From Clostridium sp. UBA5530 (GTDB taxonomy: Bacteria > Bacillota > Clostridia > Clostridiales > Clostridiaceae): a stretch of DNA of 5,683 bases. The notes beneath the pieces are model-generated. The model searched no databases. It had not been told where the DNA came from and worked only from the letters and a program-made list of their open reading frames with translations. The stretch covers positions 70,652-76,334 of the forward strand of contig DINW01000094.1 in assembly GCA_002423705.1 (NCBI GenBank), given 5' to 3'. The translations under genes and the position numbers were made by a program. Shown piece after piece: positions 1 to 5,665 of this stretch. Numbering within the stretch: the stretch's first letter is position 1; the number at the start of each line of letters is the position of its first letter.

Positions 1-729
1 AAAATAAATGAAGTGGCTAAACTAGCAGGTATTACAGTTCGTACTTTGCATTACTATGATGAAATTGGATTATTAAAGCCAATGGAAATAGGTTCTGGAG
101 GATACCGTGTTTATGGAGAGAAGGAGCTAGAGACACTTCAACAAATTTTATTTTTCAAAGAGCTTGATTTCCCTCTCGGTGAAATTAAAGAGATTATGAC
201 AAATCCAGCTTACAATAAAGCTGAAGCCTTAGGCAATCATAGGGAACTTCTTATTGAAAAAAGAGATCGTCTCAATGGATTGATTAGCCTTGTAGAAAAT
301 ACATTAAAAGGAGAGAAGAATATGAGTTTTAAGGAATTCGACACAATAAATATAGAAGAAAATAGAAAAAAATATGCAAAGGAAATAAAGGAACGCTGGG
401 GAACAACGAAGGCATATGCTGAAAGTGAGAAAAAAACAAGCAGTTATAATAAAGAACAATGGGGTATGTTGAACGATGAAGGTAGTGCAATTTTAAAGGA
501 ATTTAGCAATAATATGGATTTACAGCCAAATAGCGAAGAAATTCAAGGCCTTGTAAAGAAATGGCAGGACTATATTACTAAAAACTTCTACAATTGTACC
601 AAGGAGATTTTATCATGTTTAGGGATAATGTACACAGAGGATAAAAGATTTACTGAAAATATTGATAAAAATGGACAAGGAACAGCACAATTTATTTCAG
701 ATGCTATTGCTGTTTACTGTAAAAAATAA
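1..729 (+). CDS. MerR-family transcriptional regulator with TipAS effector domain, 5' end cut by window
   Basis: This is probably a drug-responsive activator of the TipA/Mta/SkgA type: a cytoplasmic dimer that binds promoter DNA and responds to a ligand held by its C-terminal domain. The frame is open to base 1, and the codons before GTG 13 read K-I-N-E, which continues the usual MerR N-terminus. The GTG is therefore not the true start, which lies a few codons upstream of the window. Counting from GTG 13, residues 1-23 are the helix-turn-helix (VRTLHYYDEIGLL), about 28-62 are the wing and second helical pair (GGYRVYG, then LDFPLGEI), about 75-100 a charged helix likely to form the dimer coiled coil, and about 110-238 a TipAS domain (ERWG, Y-E-Q-W-type motif, WQDYI, NFYNCT, DKRF, FISDAI). 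It lacks the cysteine arrangement of metal-sensing MerR proteins. It converges on the desulfurase gene and shows no operon link to the rest of the window. The family assignment is firm; the ligand and target are unknown. Confidence 0.92.
   Translation, partial: KINEVAKLAGITVRTLHYYDEIGLLKPMEIGSGGYRVYGEKELETLQQILFFKELDFPLGEIKEIMTNPAYNKAEALGNHRELLIEKRDRLNGLISLVENTLKGEKNMSFKEFDTINIEENRKKYAKEIKERWGTTKAYAESEKKTSSYNKEQWGMLNDEGSAILKEFSNNMDLQPNSEEIQGLVKKWQDYITKNFYNCTKEILSCLGIMYTEDKRFTENIDKNGQGTAQFISDAIAVYCKK
307..324 (+). promoter_or_regulatory. Internal ribosome binding site and in-frame ATG for a separate TipAS domain
   Basis: Inside the MerR-TipAS gene, AGGAG at 309-313 stands 8 bases before an ATG at 322-324 that is in frame with the regulator. 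It falls at the junction of the coiled coil and the TipAS domain. Initiation here would give a protein of 135 residues containing only the ligand-binding domain. In Streptomyces tipA the short TipAS form is known to be made from an in-frame internal start, so the same design is plausible here. The site and frame are seen directly; its use is inferred. The purine-rich codons for the K-G-E-K linker could also create this match by chance. Confidence 0.5.
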
Positions 730-767
730 TCTATAGTATTTTTGAAAATTAAATAGAGTATAGTTTT

Positions 768-858
768 AAAAGGTATTTATCTGAGCTTGTATGTCATGTT
801 ACTCCAACCTAAAGAGGTTGAGGTGCTACAGCATATGGGAATAAGATAAATACCTTTA
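768..858. repeat. Long imperfect hairpin between convergent genes
   Basis: The outer arms 769-782 and 844-857 form a perfect 14-bp inverted repeat. Inside it, 786-794 can pair with 831-839 using several G-U pairs. An inner stem, 801-810 with 815-824, contains a perfect 6-bp core (805-810 with 815-820) closing a 4-base loop, so the whole 90 bases can fold as one rod. It begins 39 bases after the MerR stop and ends 7 bases from the stop of the minus-strand gene. It may terminate transcription from one or both sides: the plus-strand side is followed by ATTTTAGTT, while the minus-strand side has only a short T run. The nested structure is longer than an ordinary terminator and would also fit a small dispersed palindromic repeat. 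Whether other copies exist cannot be seen from this window. Confidence 0.6.
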
Positions 859-864
859 TTTTAG

Positions 865-2010
865 TTATAGGGAGTTTTTTATTGCATTAACACAATAGTT
901 AATATCATCTAAGGTATTAAAGTGAGAAAAGCTAAAGCGCACTGTTCCCCTAGGAAAAGTACCTAAAGTTTTATGGGCAGAAGGGGCACAATGAAGACCG
1001 CTTCTAGTTGATATACCAAAGTCCTTATTTAAATCATAGCAAATTACACCATTATCTCTATTTACAAAGTCTAAAGACACCACCGGGGTTCTGCCTTCAA
1101 TAGAGCAAAGACCTACAAGGTGGACTTCATCTATATTCTTAATCTGAGAAATAAATTTATCAGTTAGAAGTAGCTCTTTCTCCCTAATTGAGGAAATTCC
1201 CTCCTGTAATATATATTTTAAAGCAGCATTTAATCCGTAAATACCAGGAAGGTTTGGGGTGCCTGCCTCAAATTTATCTGGCATGTAGGAAGGTTGCTGC
1301 TCTAGTTCTGATAAACTACCTGTACCACCTTCTATTAAAGGCTTTATTTTAGCATTAAGATCATCACTGATTAGAAAACCACCGGTGCCCTGAGGCCCCA
1401 GGAGACTTTTATGACCAGTAAAGGTTAGAGCACTAGCATTTAGCTTGTTAAAGTCTATATCTAAAAATCCAGCACTTTGGGCAGCATCTATAATGAAGGA
1501 GATTTTATGTTTCTTGCAAAGTTGTCCTACTTCTTTTAAAGGAAGAATGGTGCCACAAACGTTGGAGGCATGAGTCATAACTATAGCTTTAGTATTAGGT
1601 TTTATTAGGTATTCTAGGGCGTCTAACTGTAAGGAGCCAAGGCTGTTACAAGGACATCTAGAAATCTCAGCACCCATTTCTACCAATGAAGATAAAGGTC
1701 TCATCACGGCATTATGTTCCATAGAGGATACTATTACATGATCTCCACTTTTTATAAATCCTTTTAATAAGACATTTAAGCTTTCTGTTATGTTTTTAGT
1801 GAAGACTACATTTTCACTTTTATTAAAATTAAAAATTTCGCAGAGCAGTTCCCTAGTTTCAAAGACTATATTTTCTGCTTCTAAAGATTTGGAATAAACA
1901 CCTCGATTTATGCTGGAACCAACATTAGTTATGTAGTCACTAATTGACTTAGCTACATTAGGGGCTTTAGGAAAGGATGTAGCAGCATTGTCCATATAAA
2001 TATTTTTCAT
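865..2010 (-). CDS. Cysteine desulfurase / selenocysteine lyase-like PLP enzyme (aminotransferase class V)
   Basis: A cytoplasmic PLP enzyme expected to remove sulfur from cysteine, or selenium from selenocysteine, giving alanine and an enzyme-bound persulfide or perselenide. The 381 residues hold the whole fold. They show the N-terminal YMDNAATS, EHNA at 98-101 (His99 over the cofactor), DAAQSAG at 175-181 (Asp175 and Gln178), the PLP lysine Lys201 in TGHKSLLGPQG, and a catalytic-loop Cys341 in RSGLHCAPS, close to the RxGxHCA motif of SufS-type enzymes. The length and the short N-terminus resemble the desulfurase-like clade named after Enterococcus EF2568 (TIGR01977), which is found near selenium genes. 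The ATG is supported by AGGAGGAG at 2022-2015, 4 bases upstream. The gene is divergent from yedE across 146 bases, suggesting shared control and a role as sulfur or selenium donor for that operon. The enzyme class is sure; the substrate is not. Confidence 0.9.
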   Translation of the reverse strand: MKNIYMDNAATSFPKAPNVAKSISDYITNVGSSINRGVYSKSLEAENIVFETRELLCEIFNFNKSENVVFTKNITESLNVLLKGFIKSGDHVIVSSMEHNAVMRPLSSLVEMGAEISRCPCNSLGSLQLDALEYLIKPNTKAIVMTHASNVCGTILPLKEVGQLCKKHKISFIIDAAQSAGFLDIDFNKLNASALTFTGHKSLLGPQGTGGFLISDDLNAKIKPLIEGGTGSLSELEQQPSYMPDKFEAGTPNLPGIYGLNAALKYILQEGISSIREKELLLTDKFISQIKNIDEVHLVGLCSIEGRTPVVSLDFVNRDNGVICYDLNKDFGISTRSGLHCAPSAHKTLGTFPRGTVRFSFSHFNTLDDINYCVNAIKNSL

Positions 2011-2156
2011 AAAACTCCTCCTAAATAACTATTTGCATACCCTATAGATGGCAATATATCTATTTAATATAACAATTTAACCATAAAAGAGTATTTTGAT
2101 AAGATATATATGTGAACTTTTATATTATATAATAACAAACAAAAAAGGAGATGTAA
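2011..2156. promoter_or_regulatory. Divergent promoter region between desulfurase gene and yedE
   Basis: This 146-base AT-rich gap must hold the promoters for both the minus-strand desulfurase gene and the plus-strand yedE operon. For yedE there are two imperfect options. One is TTGATA at 2096-2101 with TATATT at 2121-2126 (spacing 19). The other is a perfect TATAAT at 2128-2133 with no good -35 at the normal distance. I found no convincing minus-strand promoter by eye, although that side is rich in TATA-like words. The yedE ribosome binding site, AAAGGAG at 2144-2150, closes the region. Confidence 0.55.
2044..2063. promoter_or_regulatory. Small dyad, possible operator
   Basis: ATAGAT (2044-2049) and ATCTAT (2058-2063) form a perfect 6-bp inverted repeat with an 8-base gap, 34 bases upstream of the desulfurase start codon in the shared promoter region. 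The size and position would suit a dimeric repressor acting mainly on the desulfurase gene. In DNA this AT-rich a 6-bp dyad can easily arise by chance, and no regulator is identified. Confidence 0.2.
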
Positions 2157-3242
2157 ATGATGAAAGAGAAAAGAGGAATCATCATAGGGGGAGCCATTAT
2201 AGGTATCTTATCTGTTATATCTGTTTATTTAGGAAATCCTAAGAATATGGGTATATGTGTAGCTTGCTTTATAAGGGATACGGCAGGAGCACTTGGACTT
2301 CACGGTGCTGCTACCCTTAAGTACGTAAGGCCAGAAATTATAGGAATGATTTTAGGTGCATTCATAATAGCTATAGTGAAGAAAGAGTTTAGTTCTAAAG
2401 GTGGATCTTCACCTTTCTTAAGATTCGCTTTGGGATTCATGGTTATGATTGGAGCACTTATGTTTTTGGGATGTCCAACAAGAATGGTTTTAAGACTAGC
2501 AGGTGGAGATTTCAATGCTTTATTTGGTATAGCTGGCTTTGTAGTTGGAATAATAATAGGAATTTTCTTCTTAAATAGAGGATTTACATTAAAAAGAAAT
2601 TATAAACAAACAAAGTATGAGGGAGTTTTATTTCCAATAATAAATATAGTATTATTAGCATTAGTGGCTGGAGGATCTGCTTTACTTGTATTTTCTTCAG
2701 AAGGACCAGGATCACAACATGCACCAATAGTATTTGCTTTGGCACTAGGATTAGTTGTGGGAATAATATGTCAAAGAACAAGACTTTGCATGGCTGGTGG
2801 AATAAGAGATTTAATATTATTTAAGGATTCTTATTTAATATGGGGATTCATATCTATATTAGTAGCAGCATTCATAGGAAATCTTGCTTTTGGATATTTC
2901 AATGGTGGATTTGCTGGACAACCAGTTGCTCATACTGATGGGTTGTGGAATTTCCTTGGCATGATTGTTGTAGGTTGGGGCTCAATACTTTTAGGTGGCT
3001 GTCCAATGAGACAACTTATATTAAGTGGAGAAGGAAATGGAGACTCATCAATAACGATTATAGGCATGGTTTTGGGAGCAGCTTTTGCACACAACTTTAA
3101 CTTAGCTTCAAGTCCTAAGGGGCCAACTTCTAATGGACAAATAGCAGTAATAATATGCTTAGTTGCTTTAGCAGCTATATCTTATTTTTCAAAGGAAAAG
3201 AAGGCAAGTGTAAAAGTGAAAGGAGATGTTAGTGTTGGTTAA
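2157..3242 (+). CDS. yedE: YedE/YeeE-family membrane transporter, putative selenium/sulfur importer
   Basis: A polytopic inner-membrane protein of 361 residues with about ten hydrophobic segments (roughly 8-26, 57-75, 88-106, 118-140, 158-180, 187-206, 226-248, 264-282, 299-317, 327-345). It belongs to the YeeE/YedE (DUF395) family, whose studied member YeeE takes up thiosulfate through conserved cysteines. Two halves repeat the same pattern. The first has Cys34-x2-Cys37 followed by IRD, then GCPTR at 105-109. The second has Cys205-x5-Cys211 followed by GGIRD, then GCPMR at 281-285. These cysteines probably line the path of a sulfur or selenium species. AAAGGAG lies 6 bases before ATG 2157 and 9 before ATG 2160, so either could start. 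The gene opens an operon with yedF, overlapping it by 11 bases, and a DUF3343 gene. That company matches the YedE subfamily tied to selenium metabolism (TIGR04112). The family is firm; selenium rather than sulfur as substrate is inferred. Confidence 0.87.
   Translation: MMKEKRGIIIGGAIIGILSVISVYLGNPKNMGICVACFIRDTAGALGLHGAATLKYVRPEIIGMILGAFIIAIVKKEFSSKGGSSPFLRFALGFMVMIGALMFLGCPTRMVLRLAGGDFNALFGIAGFVVGIIIGIFFLNRGFTLKRNYKQTKYEGVLFPIINIVLLALVAGGSALLVFSSEGPGSQHAPIVFALALGLVVGIICQRTRLCMAGGIRDLILFKDSYLIWGFISILVAAFIGNLAFGYFNGGFAGQPVAHTDGLWNFLGMIVVGWGSILLGGCPMRQLILSGEGNGDSSITIIGMVLGAAFAHNFNLASSPKGPTSNGQIAVIICLVALAAISYFSKEKKASVKVKGDVSVG
3221..3234 (+). promoter_or_regulatory. Ribosome binding site deciding the yedF start
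   Basis: AGGAG occupies 3221-3225 and directly abuts ATG 3226, leaving no spacer, so that ATG is a poor start. In the same frame, GTG 3232 lies 6 bases and TTG 3235 lies 9 bases downstream, both normal spacings. GTG 3232 is preferred as the stronger codon. TTG 3235 would give an N-terminus (M-V-K-I-D-A-R-G) that fits the family equally well. Confidence 0.6.
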
Positions 3243-3441
3243 GATAGATGCAAGGGGAATGTCTTGTCCTCAACCAGTACTTATGACTAAGAAAGCTTTA
3301 GACTCAAACCCAGAGGGTATTGAAGTTTTAGTGGATAATAACACAGCATGTGGGAATGTAGAGAGATTTATGAAAAACGCAGGGTACAATGTTTCGATAG
3401 AAGAAGTAGAAGAGGATATACTCCTAGTAGCTACTAAATAA
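3232..3441 (+). CDS. yedF: YedF/TusA-family single-domain sulfur or selenium carrier
   Basis: A small cytoplasmic protein (69 residues from GTG 3232, 71 if ATG 3226 is used) of the TusA/SirA/YedF fold, whose members hold sulfur as a persulfide on one cysteine. The hallmark RGMSCPQP places the carrier Cys at residue 12, followed by the helix VLMTKKAL. VDNN at 34-37 and NVERF at 42-46 match the YedF branch. A second cysteine, Cys40, sits in the DNNTAC segment. Selenium-associated YedF proteins (TIGR03527) are usually about 190-200 residues, with a second DsrE-like domain. Here the gene stops after the first domain, as in E. coli YedF, and the next gene is unrelated to DsrE. It overlaps yedE by 11 bases and is followed after one base by the DUF3343 gene, so all three are likely translated together. 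It probably accepts sulfur or selenium from the transporter or the divergent desulfurase; this step is inferred. Confidence 0.85.
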   Translation: MLVKIDARGMSCPQPVLMTKKALDSNPEGIEVLVDNNTACGNVERFMKNAGYNVSIEEVEEDILLVATK

Positions 3442-3442
3442 T

Positions 3443-3676
3443 ATGAAATATATAGCTACATTTTTTACTCATTCAGGAGCAATAGGCTTTAGTAGAGCTT
3501 TAACTAAAAACAATATAGAAAATGAAACGTTACCCGTGCCAAGAAAATTAAGCTCTAATTGTGGGATAGGGGTCTCTTTTCAATATGAGGATCACGTTGA
3601 TAATCTTCATAGTGATGATATGGAAAAGCTCTTTATCACAAAAGATGGGGAATATGAATTAATAAAAGAATTTTAA
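3443..3676 (+). CDS. DUF3343 protein, putative Se/S carrier
   Basis: A 77-residue protein of the DUF3343 family (PF11823, named putative Se/S carrier-like). Its defining block is PVPRKLSSNCGIGVSF at 31-46, in which Cys40 is the only cysteine and the likely carrier residue. The N-terminus (YIATFFTHSGAIGFSRAL) is the usual first strand and helix. These proteins often sit beside desulfurase-like and YedF genes in selenium-using anaerobes, which fits here, but their biochemistry is not established as far as I know. ATG 3443 begins one base after the yedF stop, and no Shine-Dalgarno sequence is seen within 15 bases, so translation is probably coupled to yedF. It ends the operon, with a strong terminator starting 12 bases later. 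The family call is strong, the function tentative. Confidence 0.85.
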   Translation: MKYIATFFTHSGAIGFSRALTKNNIENETLPVPRKLSSNCGIGVSFQYEDHVDNLHSDDMEKLFITKDGEYELIKEF

Positions 3677-3688
3677 AGGATATAGTAA

Positions 3689-3737
3689 TAAAAGCTGATA
3701 ATCTATGAATACTTAGATTATCAGCTTTTACCTTTTT
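3689..3737 (+). terminator. Strong intrinsic terminator of the yedE operon
   Basis: A perfect 17-bp stem (3689-3705 with 3714-3730) closes an 8-base loop and is followed by CC and five T at 3733-3737. The stem lies 12 bases after the DUF3343 stop codon. It separates the Se/S operon from the downstream transporter gene. Confidence 0.9.
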
Positions 3738-3994
3738 ATAAGTATAACATATATAGATTATATGACTAAAGAAAAGTGTTAAAAATCTAAATTATAAAGG
3801 ATTCACTTAGATAGTATTGCATTAGATGAAGGGAAAAATTCAAAACAAATAGCGAAATTTGTATTATTATATCATAAAATATTTGATGATTTTTTAACAA
3901 TATAATAATTTATAAAATAAAATTTGTTTAAATTACTAAATAAATAAAAGCAGTCCATAAAAATATTTTAATTTCATAATTAATTTTAAATCTA
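3738..3994. other. AT-rich intergenic stretch without a gene
   Basis: Very A/T-rich sequence between the yedE-operon terminator and the promoter of the transporter gene. No RNA gene, riboswitch-like structure or start codon with a ribosome binding site was found. One frame, 3798-3902, stays open for 35 codons between stops and reads rather like protein (ALDEGKNSKQIAKF, then a hydrophobic stretch) but has no start. It may be a worn gene fragment or chance. Confidence 0.5.
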
Positions 3995-4023
3995 TTTAAT
4001 AAAATACAAAAATATTGTATAAT
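3995..4023 (+). promoter_or_regulatory. Candidate promoter of the AbgT-family transporter gene
   Basis: A perfect -10 box TATAAT at 4018-4023 lies 17 bases after a weak -35, TTTAAT at 3995-4000, and 45 bases before ATG 4069. A 12-bp palindrome, TAATAGCTATTA at 4020-4031, overlaps the -10 box and the expected start of transcription. It could be a repressor site, although this is uncertain in such AT-rich DNA. Confidence 0.5.
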
Positions 4024-4068
4024 AGCTATTAAATCGATAAAAAATAACAAAAGATTAGAGGGAGACTA

Positions 4069-5613
4069 ATGAGCAAAAGAGAAAAAACTAATAAGAAGCC
4101 TTCCTTCATAGAAAGAGTTGGTAAAAAAATACCCGATCCAGTAATTATATTCATATGTTTATATGTAATCGTTATTATGGCATCATTAATTATGGGTGGA
4201 AAAACCTTTGAAACTCTTGGGGCAGATGGAGGAACAATATCATATGAAATAAAGAATATGTTTCAATTTGAAAATGTTAGATGGATATTTGACAACGCCC
4301 TTTTAAAGAACTGGTTAAGTTATGGAAATGGAGTACTAGGAACTATACTTATAGTAATGCTGGGGGTAGGTCTAGCAGAAGAGTCTGGATTATTAAATAC
4401 AATCATTAAAAAAATTGGATTAAAGGTTTCAGATAGATTCCTACCAGTAGTACTAGTTTTTCTAGGAATTATGAGCAACATCGCCAGTGATGCAGGATAT
4501 ATAATATTAATACCATTAGCGGGACTATTATATGTGGGATTAAAGAAAAACCCTTTAATAGGTATGGCTGCAGCATTTGCAGGAGTATCAGCAGGATTTA
4601 GTGCTAACCTATTTCCAGGAACTCCAAGTGACATAATAGTGGGAACTAACGCTAAAATATTTGCAGAAGGACAAGGAATACCATTCCTTTCTCAAACAGG
4701 AGCCACATTAAATCCACCTACAATGCACTATATATTTATAGCTACTTCAACTATAGTTTTGGCAATTGTAGGATATATAATAACAATAAAATTCATACAA
4801 CCAAAATTAGAAAAAGAAAGCTATGTTGTACCAGCAGAAATAGATTTAACAGATTTTAAAGTTACAGAGGAGCAAAACAAAGCCTTAAGATGGGCTGGAT
4901 TAGGTCTTTTAATAGGAATTGCTATAGTTGCCCTTCTTGGCTTTGGCCCACTGGCATCCTTTATAAATGATAAGGGAGAAAAAATAAATCCTTTATTACA
5001 AAACATTATTTTAATAATAACTTTCTTATTCTTCATGCCAGGGTTATTCTTTGGTATGAAAACGGGGAAATTTAGAAAAACCATTGATGTAGTACAAGCT
5101 ATGTCTAAACAAATGAGTACCATGGGATATATATTGGTATTAACATTTTTCTCATATAACTTCCTAGCACTACTAAGCTATTCAAATTTAGGAACTTATA
5201 TAACATACTTAGGAGCTACATTCTTGCAAAGCTTAGGACTTGCAAAGTATCCAGTGTTATTGTTAATAGGATTTATACTAGTAACCTCTGTTATTAACCT
5301 TTTTGTTGGAGGGTTAACCTCAAAGTGGATGTTATTAGGACCTATTTTCATACCAATGTTATTCCAAGTAAATTCAACCTTAACACCAGATATGGTAGCA
5401 GCAGCTTACAGGGTAGCGGATTCTTCTACAAATGTAATATCTCCACTGATGTCTTATGCTGGTATAATACTAGTATTTATTAAAAAGTATAAACCAGAAT
5501 ATACCTTAGGGGATATGATAAAGTTAATGTTCCCATATTCAATAGGTTTCTTAATAACATGGACAGTACTATTAATAGGATTCTTCCTATTTAAGATTCC
5601 TCTAGGATTTTAA
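4069..5613 (+). CDS. AbgT-family transporter (p-aminobenzoyl-glutamate transporter/MtrF-like)
   Basis: A 514-residue inner-membrane protein of the AbgT family, whose members move p-aminobenzoyl-glutamate (E. coli AbgT) or export sulfonamide-like antimetabolites (MtrF, YdaH). A basic N-terminal tail (1-20) precedes many membrane segments. Family signatures are IPDPVIIF at 21-28, GLAEESGLL at 101-109, SDAGYIILIPLAG at 140-152, the hairpin GFSANLFPGTPSD at 176-188, SKWMLLGPIFIPM at 418-430 and YRVADSSTNVISPLMSY at 447-463. Trp420, Arg448, Asp451 and Pro459 line up with residues implicated in MtrF function (W420, R446, D449, P457); Thr417 stands where MtrF has Ser417. AGAGGGAG at 4057-4064 is 4 bases before the ATG. 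It has its own promoter and terminator, and no amidohydrolase partner of the abgA/abgB type is visible in the window. The family is certain. Direction and substrate are open; dipeptide or other amino-acyl substrates are possible. Confidence 0.92.
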   Translation: MSKREKTNKKPSFIERVGKKIPDPVIIFICLYVIVIMASLIMGGKTFETLGADGGTISYEIKNMFQFENVRWIFDNALLKNWLSYGNGVLGTILIVMLGVGLAEESGLLNTIIKKIGLKVSDRFLPVVLVFLGIMSNIASDAGYIILIPLAGLLYVGLKKNPLIGMAAAFAGVSAGFSANLFPGTPSDIIVGTNAKIFAEGQGIPFLSQTGATLNPPTMHYIFIATSTIVLAIVGYIITIKFIQPKLEKESYVVPAEIDLTDFKVTEEQNKALRWAGLGLLIGIAIVALLGFGPLASFINDKGEKINPLLQNIILIITFLFFMPGLFFGMKTGKFRKTIDVVQAMSKQMSTMGYILVLTFFSYNFLALLSYSNLGTYITYLGATFLQSLGLAKYPVLLLIGFILVTSVINLFVGGLTSKWMLLGPIFIPMLFQVNSTLTPDMVAAAYRVADSSTNVISPLMSYAGIILVFIKKYKPEYTLGDMIKLMFPYSIGFLITWTVLLIGFFLFKIPLGF

Positions 5614-5628
5614 TAATTTTAAATTTTA

Positions 5629-5665
5629 AAGCAGGCAACTTATAAGGTTGTCTGCTTATTGTTTT
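5629..5665 (+). terminator. Intrinsic terminator after the AbgT-family gene
   Basis: A stem of about 13 pairs (5629-5641 with 5645-5657, including two G-U pairs) closes a 3-base loop and is followed by ATTGTTTT at 5658-5665. It begins 15 bases after the stop codon. The last 18 bases of the window show nothing further. Confidence 0.85.

Noticed and set aside
13..15. GTG as the true start of the MerR regulator
   Set aside because: The frame continues to base 1 with K-I-N-E, which completes the normal helix-turn-helix N-terminus, and there is no ribosome binding site before it; the gene is simply cut by the window.
768..858. Integron attC site or tRNA-like element
   Set aside because: The palindrome lacks the conserved attC core ends, and the arms do not make a tRNA cloverleaf; a terminator or dispersed repeat fits better.
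2300..2515. Minus-strand open frame of 71 codons inside yedE
   Set aside because: It lies opposite a clear membrane-protein gene, has no ribosome binding site and resembles no family; it is a frame shadow.
2584..2781. Minus-strand open frame of 65 codons inside yedE, hydrophobic
   Set aside because: Its hydrophobic look comes from the A/T-rich codons of yedE read backwards; no start signal or family match.
3738..4068. Riboswitch or folate-responsive leader before the AbgT-family gene
   Set aside because: No stable stems or conserved riboswitch motifs are visible; the only clear elements are a -10 box and a short palindrome.
4320..4634. Minus-strand open frame of 104 codons inside the AbgT-family gene
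   Set aside because: It is antisense to the conserved SDAGY and GFSANLFPGT blocks, and its composition is that of a shadow.
4821..5123. Minus-strand open frame of 100 codons inside the AbgT-family gene
   Set aside because: No ribosome binding site or recognisable motif, and fully inside a well-conserved gene.
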